This document shows positions 38,301-51,700 of a stretch of 64,000 bases of DNA, piece after piece. Below the pieces are notes generated by a model. The model saw nothing but the letters and a program-made list of their open reading frames with translations. It was not told the DNA's origin and searched no databases. The translations under genes were made by a program, and so were the position numbers. Location: assembly GCA_034336665.1 (NCBI GenBank), contig CM067569.1, forward strand, positions 8,951,320-9,015,319, read 5' to 3'. The number at the start of each line of letters is the position of its first letter. Position 1 is the first letter of the stretch. This stretch comes from Luscinia megarhynchos (taxonomy: Eukaryota; Chordata; Aves; Passeriformes; Turdidae).

Positions 38301-40038
38301 GCCAAATTACAGCAATTCATTTAAACAAATTGAAGAAGGGCTTGTATATGGGAAGGCAGAAAGGGACTGAACATGTGGTTAGCAAGGGGGAGTTTCTTGT
38401 GCTGTTAATCCAATTCCAGGGTGACTGCTGGGAATGTTCTTTACCCAGTAAAACCCTTAATTATGAAGAGAACTGTTGAGGACAAAAACAATGAACAAGT
38501 GTCATGGTTAAACTATCTCTTCTTCTATAACTGGATCATTTTAAATGTCTAAAAGAGAAGTCTACAAACTCAGAACCACTGGATCAGAAGCACTGTATTG
38601 TTTTTATACCACAGGTCAGTGCATCAGCATCCTGTAGCAAAAAGGGTATTACACAAGGGCTGAAAGGAATAAATATCAATGAATAGTAGTAGCCTGTGAC
38701 GTCTCTAACATGTGATACTGCAAACTCAAAAAGCAATTTGGCACTTCCAAATGCTGGCACCAAATACGGCAGAGTAATGTGTTTCTACAGTTCTCATCCT
38801 ATACATGTGTGATCTCACCCTCATGTCTACAGCCAAATACAAAAAAAGAAATAAGGGGGAACTGCAAAAACATGTGAGAAAGAAACACTAAGTAGTAGTT
38901 CTCCAACCCCCACTGCTATGTGGCACAGAGACAATGTTAGCAATGGAAATCCTGTTGCAGGCAGCCAAATACTCAAAGAGAAGAAGAATCCAAGCAGCAA
39001 CAGATCTCTTGCAAATCTCAAGAAGATCCTACTGCCAGACTCACAGCCTGTTTTAGGTCCCCTGCACAGACAGGTCAGGCATGCCATCCTTTTTCCTTGT
39101 TTCTGTAAGTGTATAAAAGGTTGATTGCTCCTGACTTCAGCATATTTTTGCTCTAATGTGCAAACTGCCAGGCAGTCCCACACTAGAGACTGATATCACC
39201 CAAATACTGCAAGGGGTTCTGATAAAGCATTAACTGAGTGCTCTGACCAGCTATTAATGGAAGCCTTCTCTGTTATTACAGCCATCATGTCAAAACTTGA
39301 GCCAGAGGAATTTACCCAGGCTCTGTCCAAGGAATACGACACAGGAATGTAATACACATATGGCAAAGATTTAATGTATGTGATGACTGCTAGGCAAATG
39401 ATGTTTTTATTGTCCAAGAAACAATGGCATATTCAAATCTGGTATAAGTAAGGAGTGAATAATGATGTTAGATCATTGCACCACCAGGGACACACAGAAG
39501 AAAAATTTCTTGCAAAACTTGTCTCTCTGTGAATGGAGTAAAACGATACTGAGGACAGGCAGACCATCAGGAATCAAATTGCTTTCAGGAAGAAGGGGGG
39601 GCTGGCATTTTTTTATTGCCAGTAATTTTCTAATGAACTGTTGACAATCACAGATGTTCTCACACCTCAGACAGCTGGGGCTCTCAAAAATTCACCATGT
39701 GGCCAAGTGTCAAATGTTAACTGGCTTTTACCTGCCTTTGTGGTTCTGACTACTCAGAGCATGCCAGTGGTTTACATTTTTGCTGTTTGGATAGTTACTG
39801 GCTAAATGCAATAGTTTCCACTTGCCTTTGCCCTGTCGTGTAGGCAAACACTGTAGCTTAAAACCAAGAGTAAACCATGCATGGACCAGCAAAATGAAAG
39901 GCAACTTGTAAATAGCAACCACAGAGGAACACGGATTTCCTAGTTAGAAAAAAACCATACCATTTTCCACTTAGCTTTTAGTAGTACCATAAAAATGTGT
40001 ACAAAATCATCAGTTTTCAACCCCTTTTTTTGGTCAGC
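35391..40038. other. Noncoding, mostly AT-rich; mild regulatory texture
   Basis: No gene or transposon was recognised. Segments at about 36,480-36,560, 37,200-37,420 (ATTTAAATAACAATATCATC, TATTATTAG, TAAATAAATGAATG) and 38,380-38,470 (GTTAATCCAATTCC, CTTAATTATGAAG) are unique and carry homeodomain/SOX-type strings. They are weaker candidates for conserved elements than those at 11-12 kb. Open frames up to 118 codons carry no domain. Confidence 0.45.
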
Positions 40039-40053
40039 AAAAAAAAAAAAAAA
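40039..40053 (+). repeat. A15 homopolymer run
   Basis: A run of 15 adenines flanked by CAGC on the left and GCAGCAAATT on the right. No retroposon body was recognised upstream. Confidence 0.95.
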
Positions 40054-40252
40054 GCAGCAAATTAAAAATGGCTTTGTAACCAGTTCCTAAGCCATGAAAT
40101 TTTCACAACAGCAGTGGTACAAGGCTTAGGGTAAAACCCAAACATTAAGAATTAAAAACACAGGACCAGCCATCAGACAATCACAATTATCCATTTCCCC
40201 AAATTATAGGGTTCCTCTGGGCTTTGTGATTGCAAACAAGAACTTTTTCTGA

Positions 40253-40305
40253 GAAAGCTACTAGAATGGGATGTAAAAGAAAGCTACTAGAATGGGATGT
40301 AAAAG
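40253..40305 (+). repeat. Perfect 26-bp tandem duplication
   Basis: The units at 40253-40278 and 40279-40304 are identical (each starts GAAAGCTACTAGAATGGG), and the match extends one more base to the right. Perfect identity implies a recent slippage or unequal-exchange event. Confidence 0.98.
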
Positions 40306-41557
40306 TGTCTTTTATAGTCACTGCTCTGGTTTGATTTCCTGAAACAAACTAGAGTAAATTCAGAATTGCCCTGGATTACAGAAGAGGTCAATCAGTAGAA
40401 GTCCAAGAAACCCATTGGAGACTGTTACTTTTATCTAGCTACATCCTCTAAAATTCAAGGGTGGAATAACTGCCCTCCACAACTTGAGGGTCTCAAAATG
40501 TCTCAGTTATTTTCCCATGACAGGCCATCCCATCTGATTTAACAGAAAACAAAAATTGGACTTTTACATAGGGCTTCTTAGAGGCTCCTTTTTATGAGAA
40601 CTATCCCAATATGAAGCAGTTTTCTTTAATAAACACTGTTCTTGTTAGCTCCTGCTAAAACAATAGGCATAAAGTGGTAGCTTTTGAATCTTCTCTCTCG
40701 GATAAGGTACTTCTGAACTTGATAACATCACCTGAAACATTCTGCCTTTTTATGACCTAGAAAAATGGCTGGTATTCTAAAAATGTGTCTATTTTTAAAT
40801 TATATGTATTTGATAGTTTGACTTGTTTTTAATCATCTCATACAGAAGTGATGTGTTACTAATGACAACTGAAGTACCCGAAGTTACCTTTCATTTACAG
40901 ATTTCAAATTAAACATCTCCCAATACTCTGTGAGAATTGTCACCTTCACTTCAAAAACCAGGGAAAAAAATAGTAGAAAACACATTTCATATAGTGGAGA
41001 GAAAGAGAACAAAGTCCAGTCAGATTATATATTCCAGTTTGGTGTTTTATTGCTATGTGACACAATCCAGTTTTCTGTTGGCCATTAAAGGTATTTAAAG
41101 TAAAATAAAGAAATTGACTACAATTAGTACTTTAGAACAGGGGCTTGCACATGTCACAATCCTGGCAACAACAATTCTAATGATTCCCACTATGCATTAC
41201 AAGTGCATATTAATTTTAATCCTGCAGATTAAGCTACAGTAGATGGTCAGACTGTGGTTCCTCCCCTATGGAAACCCTGTGTCCAGTGTGCTCCTCACAC
41301 ACATAAGGCATGGGGGTCCTGGCCCTGGGCCACCATTAGGATGCAGGATGACCCTCAGTGCTCCCAGTGCTCAGAACTCCCAGCAGTTCATGATGCTTCA
41401 CTCCTCAGGGCTGTAGGAAGACCTACAGCAAATGCAGCCACATTTTTGTGTTTGCTTTGCACTGTCACTGAGAATGCACAAGAAATGCATGGGGACAGAT
41501 GTCAGAATGGGGACAGCCTTCAGCATGTCAGGGATGTACTGTGTTGAGCTGCTCCCT

Positions 41558-41640
41558 TGGCTTAGACTGGATTTCTCTAAGATGGGACTGCACACTCTGG
41601 CTTAGACTGGATTTCTCTAAGATGGGACTGCACACTCTCC
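41558..41640 (+). repeat. Perfect 40-bp tandem duplication
   Basis: A 41-base match at period 40 covers 41558-41598 and 41598-41638. Each unit starts CTTAGACTGGATTTCTCTAA. The only differences appear at the right end, where GG in unit one becomes CC in unit two. Because 40 is not a multiple of 3, the duplication would shift any reading frame through it, which argues against the overlapping 102-codon frame being coding. Confidence 0.98.
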
Positions 41641-44600
41641 TTCTCCACATCACTCATTGGATTCTTCTCTTATGCAAGAAGCCTCTTTCTTGTGGGGTCA
41701 CTTCCAGTCAAACAGCAACCTCTCTTAGGAAAGATTGCCTTGCTTGTTCTCCCCTGCCCAAGCTCTCTGCACATTCTCCAAAACTGTATTTTAAAGGGTT
41801 GTGCTAAAACAACTGGCCTTTTGTTCTATCTCAGGGGACATTTCATTGTTGCAGACCCCAAGCTTGTGCAAAGAGCCAAAATGAGTGGGATTTCAAAAGC
41901 TGCATCCCATCCTATTGTTCTATGAAGCATCTTCTGAAAAGAAGCCAACTTGTCACTCAGTCTGTACTGTTAGCACCTTCTCCCTTCCCAGGGAATCTCA
42001 ATCCCAAATGGAGATGAGACAACAATGGAGAAAGTCAATTAGCCCTATGTTCAAAATGGACATGGCAGTCAGGTGTAGAAACACAGCATACCTATAATTT
42101 CAAGGGTAATTTGTAGATTTTACAGAGCTGCTGGATATGATCCAGCATCACAATACTCATCTATATATTGATGTTCCTTTAGCACAGACTGATAAATACA
42201 GAAACATCCTGAAACACACTTCAGATTAAAAAAGTAATTATTTAAAAAGCTCTCCTGTAAGACTTTCCTCAGATACTCCCAATACAAAAATGTGTGTCTG
42301 TCTGTCACATAGTTCCTCCCTTTTCCTCATCACCTCGTAAAAAGTAAATCATCCTCTCATAAGCCAAATAAAATTTTAAGCAATAATTTTTTCTGGAGTC
42401 ATGTAATGTTTGGCTCTGTTCCAACTCTCATGCAGGAAATCTAGATAACATCTAAATAGCAATGACTTTTTCACTGAAGAGAAGCTACTGTGTAGATGCC
42501 TTCTCTCTTAAATGAAGTAATTGGTTTGACTGTAAATGACCAAAAGCTCTATTCTACTGAGTTACCCTATCCACTAAAATAAGGAAAAGCTACTGAAGAC
42601 TGCCTCCATGTGAGCCCATAACTCATAAGCACTTATTTATCTTATGGTCTAGTGTGAGCTCCAGCCCAAGGTTTTATTGTTTGACCTTCTGAGAGGCCAG
42701 AAAAACCCAGTCACTGTGGGGATGGGATGGACAGAGTGCTGACACATGAGACACCAGACTGCACTGGACTGACTGAAGCTGTGTCCTGCTGGGCTCCTGG
42801 AGGATATTGCCTTCACTGGAGAGGTGCCTGAATGGGAAATGAATCTATTTGTGAACAGCTGCAGTTTACAACCCAGTACTATACCGTAAATTAAACTAAT
42901 GTCAGGCTACATTAATATAGCAGATTATAAACAGTGGTGGAGGAAAAAATGCACATCCCATTCAGCTCTCACCACGGTGGTTGCACTGACTTCCCAAAGA
43001 AAGGCAGTTGAACAGCCACGAGTGGAAGCTGCTTCAGCCACATAGCTTAATTCAGTGTTCAGTGTGCCAGCAAACCCAATACAATGTCTGAATAAAACTG
43101 GTTTCCTTTATGAATTGAGCAGGGTCACAGGGCAAAACAGCAATTTCCAAGAAGGAAAAAAAATCAGAAGATGAAACAGGATCAGCTTGAAGCCTGCCTC
43201 CTGTCCTTCAAAGCCAGGCCAGTCACAGCCTGAGAATATGGACAGAACAGATTGCCCTGATCTGTGTAACAGCCTTGGGCAGCAAGGAGGTGAGGGGCAG
43301 AAATCACATTTGGCATCTCAAAGGTAACTGAGTCTAGAAAACATAGAAAACATGCAGCATTACACATGTGACGTACAGGTGGAATATAAGCACCTCTACT
43401 TAAGATAAAGAACTGCAATTTTGGCAGAGGAGGTGGAAAACACTCACTGCCCTCCTCTCCTATGCTTAGTTGGTTTTTGAATCCCACACTTGGAAACAAG
43501 CCCCTAAAAGACAGGAGGGCAAATGTGCTTTGCATGACCAGGGCTTAAATATCTACAGTTAACCAGAGTGAATGGTATTGCCAGATAAAACCTTTTGAAA
43601 GCAGAATATCAGTAAAGGAATCTTAAACATACTGACACACATCCAATATTTTCCTAGTGGCATATTTCATGGACTATAACCTTACAAAACTTTTGAATTT
43701 GTGGAAGCTTTGCCAATAGTGAAGGATCACTAGAAATGTTCTATAATTAGGACTAAACACATGAAAAAAAAAAGACAGTTGAAACTATCCATGAAATCAT
43801 AAGTGTTTACTTTACTTAGATCATAGAACTGTGTTTGCAGCAATGCCACAGCAGTATAACTAGATGTGTTCAAAGAGCAAAGAACAAAAAGTAACTAGGT
43901 AAATGCTATGCAACAGCCTAAAAATACTGCCATTAAGTAAAGAAATGGGTTCCCCTAGAACATTAAAACTACCCATTAAAATGAAGAAACTAATAATTGG
44001 TACTCCTGAGTTGTGACACTTCATAACCTGTGCAGGAAAGCAGCAAATGAGATCTAGGAAAAATAACTGGAAGCAGAATTTAATTTGTACTGCAATATTA
44101 TCATAGTCAATCACTGTCTAGAAAATCACAGAAAGATAGATAACAATGGGAAGGTTCTTAAAATCATGAAGGGAAGGAATTCCTGAATTGTAAACCTGAA
44201 ACCTGACTGGGTTATGGTACTGCAGGACAGTTCCTCAAGTACTGTATCATATCAACACACAGCCTCATGAGCTTTTACCTTAATGCTCTTGTATAGTGAA
44301 AACAGTTCCCAGCCTCATGGAAAGAGAAGGGGAAGGGTCAGGGTATTCAAAGACCAGCCCTACTCTTTACTGCTGCTGTTTTTCCCACAGATAATTCCCC
44401 TGACTTCACTGCCACTGAGCAAGTATAAAATTGAGAACAAATCACGTTGATGAAATTAGTTGTTAAGTTCTGAAAATTAATCTGTACCTCAGTGAGGGGC
44501 AGGTTGGAAAGGATGTGGACCAAGTCCAGCTTGGGTGGAACTGCTGAGAGCAGAGGTTTAAGAATCACCTTCAGCTTTTCATGGCAAGAGTGCCCTGCTG

Positions 44601-47600
44601 CTATTTGCAGCACTTCAGAAGAGGAGACACAGAACAAGAACAAGGCAGCAGAGTTTACACTGGACCCCTCAGGCTTGCTCTGCTCAGAAGAGGTGAGAGC
44701 AGGAAGTTGCTCCCAGCTGGGATCTGCAGTTTTCACAGCCACAGAACAGCACTGTGGTTTCTTGGTTTCTCTCCCTGGCACTCTGGGCACAACTGATGCT
44801 GCTCAGGTTGAAGGGCTCATCAGCTGCACTCACAGGCTAATGCTGAGTGCTGATGCTCACTCTCCACCAGAGTCTTTTTCTGGCATTGCTATGCTGCCTA
44901 GGAACAAGAAAGCCAAAACCAAAGCCTGCCAAGATTACTTTTCCAGCAAACTTCCAGTGTTAATGTAGCAATGGTGATGGAAACATGCTATTGTTGACTC
45001 AGCTAATGTCCTTCAGAGGAGCAGTGTAACTATGCCAGGCACAACACACCACTGGCACCAGCACCAGGCTTGGCACTGACCTTGACTGGGGCTGATGCCA
45101 ACTACAATGAGTTTCAACACCTTCTCAAACAAAACATGGCAACAGATTCACCAAAGGCTCCCTGAGAGTGAGAGAAACTAGCAGGAAAAACTCCTCAGGC
45201 AAGCATGATACATCACCTAAAGTGTTCTTCAGTGAAATGACAATACCAAAACAGCTTCTAGAATGGAGAGATAGCATTGTTGAACCTAAACTGGGGTGGG
45301 TGTGACACAGCTTAAGAAACAGGCTGTTGACTAAGCCAGGAGAAATGTCAGCTCCACAACCAGCCCTCGGAAGTGACTGCAGATCCTCTCTTTGTATCTG
45401 TATCTGCATGTCAAAGTCACTCTGGTTTTGACAATGACCATCCCTTTACAGGCCTGCTACAACATTTGTGTCATCACCTTCCATTGAGACACTGAATTAA
45501 TTTTTTTTTTACTGATTCAGGCAGCAGTGATGCTTGAATCAGCACCAGGTTGTGCCATCAATGGCTCTTAAGCTAATATGACTAGAACAAAACAAAAATC
45601 CCACTAAGAGGAAATCATCTTAAACACTAGAGAAGTCTATTTACATACTAAATCTTATTAATAAACACTCCAGTACAGTGGGAAAACAAATAGATATCAG
45701 CCTGAAATATTTAAGTACTGAGTGTAACACTGCTGAGCTGGCATGAGCTGTCATAATCGATGGGAATTGTTTACACAGACTCCATTCCTGCAGTTACGCA
45801 AACAGAGCCGTGTAAACACCAGACCAAACACGTCTGTGCATGGCCCCAGTCCAGGCTGCTCAGAAATGCAAGACACTTCCACTCTCAGTGACAGCATCAC
45901 CCCCTGCACAGAGCTCACAGAGCAGGGATGAGGCAAACACTCAGCTGAAATTCCTCACTCAGGACGATACATGGGACATTGGGCAAGCTGCTTTCACACA
46001 GAATGGATTTTTCCTACTTTTCTGAAGCCTACTGGTCTCCCACAGCACTTTAGGATTTATGGCAGAAAGTTAAAAGATTAGTGTTTTTAATTACTCCTAT
46101 GGAAAAATCCTATAGGATTCAGTAACTGGGGTGGGGATGGGCTGGATTTTTACCTAGGGTGACAGAAAGGATTTCTGCAATGGCAAGTCAGAATGACTCA
46201 AAGCCTTGCAGAAAGAATACTCACTTTCACTAAATTTGAAGAGTTGTAAGAAAAAGCTTCAGAGCCCTGCTGATTTTTGTGGATTTTCCTTCTCAAATTC
46301 ACTATTTCTTTTCAACAGAGAACACTTCTCCCAGTATCATCATCTAGAAGCTTTATATTTTCTCATGTTTCATTGAATACCTTCTCTTAATCTCCCTGTT
46401 CTCTTTTAATATCAAAGTAATGTATATACCCAGTTATTTTAGAAACTTTGCCAGGATATGACATGGTGCTGGTGCTTGTAAAACTAAAGCCAACTTCATT
46501 ATATTTTACCTCAGGATAGTTATCAGGGGAACACTGTCTGATTCAGAAGAAAGAAAACATGCTTTCTTCATGCATTAGAATGTTATCAGCTTATGATACC
46601 TAAATAAACTTTACCAGGATGAAAAAGTTTACTATACACTCATAAAATGGGCCCATTGCTGAAGCTCCTAATGTTTGTTTGACATTTAACAGCTGATGGG
46701 CAAGCATACTAAAAGGAAATTATGTGGTTGAAATGGAGTTTCATAGTTTATAGACAAATTTTAGATAAACATTCAAAGCAGACTCTGGGTTTTGCACGTG
46801 AAAATGTCCAACTACCCATTTTCCATACCAAACTTATGCAGGGTAACATTACCACATTTAAACCACATTAATACTACTAATCTGTTAATTTAGCTCTATT
46901 CTCAGTGACAGTGAGACATCAGTTTTATCTGCTGTTTATCAAAGCTGCAGAGATCATTAATAGTGGTAGCAGATCTCCAGAGTGGTGGAAGTTAGCTTTC
47001 CAAGTGGAAATGCAGAAACATGACTGGGAGCCAGGAAGGGTCAGAAGGGCTCAAGGATGAGTTTTCATGACACTGGCCTAACAGTCCACATCAAAATCAA
47101 CTCAACAAAGTTCATTTGATAATTTCAGAAAAGATAAGAATCTAGAGAGTTTTAAACCTCCTGAAAGTGCAGGCCAGCAAGGAAAAGCTTCTTCCCACAC
47201 CCTGCTGTAACATCCAGCTTGAGCTTCTAGGTCCATGACCATTGTGCTGGGCTTTCCTAAACAGAAGCTCAGTGGGAACAGACAACTCCATCCACAAACC
47301 AGAGCAGGTCTGAAGGGAGGCTGCAAACTCTACAAGTGAACGTGGTAACCTACCCTCCCACTTTGAAGAGCTTTTTCATAATTTATTGTCTGAAAGGCAA
47401 AATAGTTAATGCTAATGTATTCAGGAATAGTATGCAGGAGGTTCCTGGGTTCAACAATCCATTTCTTGCCTTATCTGACAAAAGCATTTTGTCTGGTTAA
47501 TAATAACCAAAAAAATCCACATTCTAAATCTCTGTGAGAAGATATTTGTTTTAATTAGGAAGCTGTTGATTAATTTAACCCTGAGTAAGCACCATATTTA

Positions 47601-48630
47601 GCTACCATTAAACTGAAAAATACCTGAAGTAATTAACATGGCATCTTTTGAGAGTTTTTTTCTAAAAGCTGTTAAGAATTTGTTTTCATTGTTCTCTGTC
47701 ATGACAATAGAAATGCATACTTTCTTCATGAAACAAATAGCATATCAGAGCACTTACCTTGCTTGAGAAAAGTGTTTCTACCTCCTTTCTGGGATGCATC
47801 AAAATCTACTTGAATTACTCTTTAGAGAACCTGATGTGGATCAACACACAGCACAACTCCTGTGGACTCAAGAAGTTCATTGCACCTTGGCTTGCCTGCT
47901 TATAAAACTGGCAGGGCATTTAAAATTGCACCCTCACCTCATGCACTTATCATTTCGTTTTGGAAAATCAAATTTTTTCCATCCATGAATTACATATATT
48001 TCATGAAAGATTTCTTAGAGTATTAGCTGACTAGCTGTTAAACAAAGAATCTTCTGGTTTCTTAAGAATACTTCATGATGTGCAATGGCTAAGAAATATA
48101 TGCATCAATAAAACTTTTAAATTGTCATTATATTAGTGTCTGTATCTCTTGAGGATGCAACTATGAACAGCACCATTGTTTTCACATGTACAAGAAGTTG
48201 TATTTCAGCTGGCTGCTACACACAACCAACTAAACCCAAGGTCCATCACTTTTACTCTGAATACTTCCTTACTTCCCAAGGAGTCAATTAAGCCAATGGA
48301 ACCATTCATAGAGCAAGAATACTGGAATTCAGCCTCTAAATCAGTCTGCTAACCGACTAAACTGTGCTTACTTAAGAAATTGTTAGAAAACAATTCCAAG
48401 TTACAGCATAAATAGATGAAAAGCTTCATGGCCAGCCAGAAATCTTGAACTGCTTCAGGGAGTCAGGCAAAGTTCAGTGCCAGTTTTGCTCTAGTTTTTA
48501 AGGACAGCTTTGGGCTGTGTTATGGATGCATTACATATAAAATGAAGTGCTTCCCCCTATCTTTCCCTAAATAAAGCTTTATTAGTTGTAGTTGAAATTC
48601 TTCATTTAACAAAGACTTTCATTTTGCAGA
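41641..48630. other. Noncoding stretch, no recognised gene or repeat
   Basis: Open frames of 147 codons (minus, 44347-44790) and 158 codons (plus, 44492-44968) overlap each other on opposite strands and show no domain; both are near chance length. A block at about 47,380-47,760 contains TTAATTAGG, TGATTAATTTAACC and AGTAATTAACATGG and looks like a possible regulatory element. A few CpGs cluster near 45,755-45,835. Nothing else is assignable. Confidence 0.5.
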
Positions 48631-48667
48631 AATTAGAAGCACTGCACCTTCAGCTTCTAATTGATTA
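48631..48667. promoter_or_regulatory. 10-bp inverted repeat joined to TAAT-N2-ATTA palindrome
   Basis: AATTAGAAGC at 48631-48640 and GCTTCTAATT at 48653-48662 are perfect reverse complements separated by 12 bases. The right arm runs into TAATTGATTA at 48658-48667, an exact TAAT-N2-ATTA arrangement, which is the type of dimer site bound by paired-class homeodomains. The structure is plain in the sequence; any binding is inference. Confidence 0.5.
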
Positions 48668-48734
48668 CTTGTTATTTGTTTCCTAAAAGGAAGCGAAATT
48701 TCATTTTGAAGGACAAATACAAGATATGCTTTTA

Positions 48735-48796
48735 ATTTTAAACCAAACCAAAACAAACCAGAAAAAAACCCCCAAAAGGAACAAAAAAACCCCACT
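48735..48796 (+). repeat. A/C-rich low-complexity tract
   Basis: An irregular run of AAACC, AAAAC and AAAACCCCC strings follows the inverted repeat. Similar tracts occur at 54549-54580 and 58270-58322. They have no fixed period and look like expanded A-rich sequence. Confidence 0.8.
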
Positions 48797-51700
48797 TTCT
48801 TGTACTGTTTAGAATAAAACCTAACAGAAAATATCTTTGAGAGCAGATCTGTTCTGGAAACAGCTTGGCACTAGTGTAGCAGTAACAAAAGGTGAGAGGA
48901 ATGTGAACCAAACTACAGGTGGTAAGAGAAAAACCACTTAATGCTAAATATGTAAAATGGGTCCACAATGGCCTTTGAGAACCATGCACTGCAGAATTAA
49001 GGGGCCTCAGCTTTTCCCATTGAGATGTCTCAAATTCCACTGCTGTAAGAACTTGCCATTACATAACATGACCAGACCCCAGTATCACTGCACATGATGC
49101 TGAGTTCCTGTCACGCTCTAGGCTTCACAGGAAGCAACAATGGCACTGCAAACCTACACTCAGGGCTAGCCTTAGGCTCAACTAGCACGAGTTACAAGAC
49201 CTGAAGTGGTTCTTCAGTTTCCTTTCCAGGGCAGTACTGCTCCCCAAAGGCTTCTGGCATGGCATGGGAAAGGGAGTGAGGGCCATTCTGGCCACTGCAA
49301 GGAGGCATCCTGGAATGGGAGGCACCAGGCAGATGCACAACCCACCTGGGAACAAATTAGTTAGCTGACTTCAAAGGTGAAGGAAGATTCCAAGCATTTT
49401 CATGCAAGGTAAAAGCCTTCAGAGACAAAAGATAGTTGTGACAAAGAATACATGCACACATATGTGGCTAGATATGCATGCATCCATTCTGGGGAAGTCT
49501 CAAAAATAACAAACTGCTTAGAAAAGTTGCAACATTTACAACCCAGAGATCACTGCCCGGTCTCAAAACATCTCATGGACAATAAGCATCTATCATCAAA
49601 CTGTCAGCTCAGAAACACAGTGGATTATGTGGTTGTGGGTCACCAGGTCAGCAGGTCCATAGGAACAGCTGAGGAACTTGGATCAAGCTGCCTTCCCTGT
49701 ATTAAAATATTGCAGTTACAGGTTAGTTTTCTTTGCAGATATCACACAGCTGAAAACAAAGCCACATCCTTCAATGTCACCTCCAGCCTTGTGTGAAGGA
49801 TAGCTGTGCTGCATGAAAAGCACATCAGAAAATGTTCTGGAGTCACTATTCAACATAATGATCCTTTGAGACATCAAGTTATGCCAAAAGGAAGGAAGGG
49901 TTTGTAACAGAGAGATTCAAGGCTGATGGTCTGTACAAAGGTCAAAAATACACAAGTCTTGCCAGGGAATGAAATACTTTCCATCTTCCTTCCATCCCTC
50001 TTCATCATTAGCCTTTTGTATGGGAAGCTTATCACTGTGCCTTTTTACACAAATATAATTACCACGTTAAATCAAAACAGGATGGTAGCGGGAATCTGTG
50101 GAATCCTTGTAAATGCAGTATGACAGCTTACATTTTATGACATAAACTAATTAAAACATGCTTATTCTGTTTCCAGAACTGCATCTGAACTCAGTGAAAT
50201 AAAATTTTTCATGGATTTCAATGGGGAGAGAATGGAAAACAATCTATCACATGGCAAACCTAGAGAAACTTTGTGTATCGACCAACAGTTTTGTTCACTC
50301 ATGAGAAACCTGACAAAAGTGTAAAAAGCCAGAAACTAAAGACATGCTGCATTTGCACAGGGAAGTTGACCCACCCAGCCATGTGAGATCCTTCAAGAAA
50401 AGCCCATCAAAACCAAACAGGCCATTCTAAATCTTCTGATTTAGAAAATTTTTGTTACTAGGATGCAATTTCTCCTCAACTCTTGCTTCTGTGAAGAGCT
50501 TCCCAGAGACCATCACTTTAAGGATCCAAAACAGGACCTCTTTTATATATGGCAAACTAAAAGCATGAAAGACCAGAAAACCATCATTATAATCTTTAAT
50601 TAGTCCTGTTTTTGAAAAACCTGATTTGTATCTCATATCATATTTAGGTAATAATTTGTTGGCCACAGACGTTACTCTAAAACTGGAAGCAGGAGATATT
50701 TTTATTAGGGATTTTTTTAATAAGGAAGGGGAAGACTGCTATTTAAAACACAGTCAAGTTAAAAAAAATTATGAAAGTGTATATTTAATAAAACAATATA
50801 AATATAGTACTATCATCAGGAAAGGCAGTAATTTTTTGTTGTTTCCTAATGCAGTAACACTCTGGCAAAGATCCAAATTTTGTACACAATCTGTTTCAGC
50901 TTCTTCATATGGTTTAAATGTAAAGCAAAAGGTCAAAACACAGCCTGAAATATTTAAAGTGGTCAATGACTGTCATACTGTCAATGAATTATCTCAAGTT
51001 TACTGTTAAATATGGATAGCCTTTGAGGTAACCTCCAGTACATGTCACAGTTTTCTAATGAGTTATTAAGTTATTAAGCTATGAAATATTTCTGAATTTT
51101 AAGCAAGACTAAGGAGTAAAACCCAAGTAAAACAAATTAAAAGGATAATAATTATGCAACATCTTGAGATGTACCAGTCACACTATGCATATATAAAAAA
51201 ATACATTAATAAACTGAACATATTAATAAAAAGCTAAGACTGGCCCTTCAAGACCTCAACACTAATTGGAAAGGATTTAGACAGCACATCTTGAATAACT
51301 TCCATTAACAGTTTTGGTAAGTCACTGTTCAACTATCTAAAACTGGAATAATTTAAACTGCACAGTTCATCTACTGTATTATCATTTGTGAAAGATCAGT
51401 GAAACATCATTAGACAGTTTGAGTAATGAAGCAATTGTCTAATTGCCCCGACTTGAATCTTATTTCTGATGAACTTAAATGATTAACCATGAACTGGTTT
51501 CTACATTTGAAGCCCCACAGTTCAATTAAAGGCCAATGATTATCATCATCCCTGAGATAATTTACTTTGAACTCTGACGGATTCTTTCAAAGAGGGTGAC
51601 ACTTCAGCAGATTTTATTTTTAACAAAGAGGCAAGCTTCAGACCCAAGAGGCAGCTGCTGTGCCACCATACCTAGAAGGGTAAGAAGCCCATGCAACCCC

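Noticed and set aside
44347..44968. 147-codon (minus) and 158-codon (plus) frames overlapping on opposite strands
   Set aside because: Mutual overlap with no codon-usage or domain support for either; best explained by a locally stop-poor, GC-richer patch.
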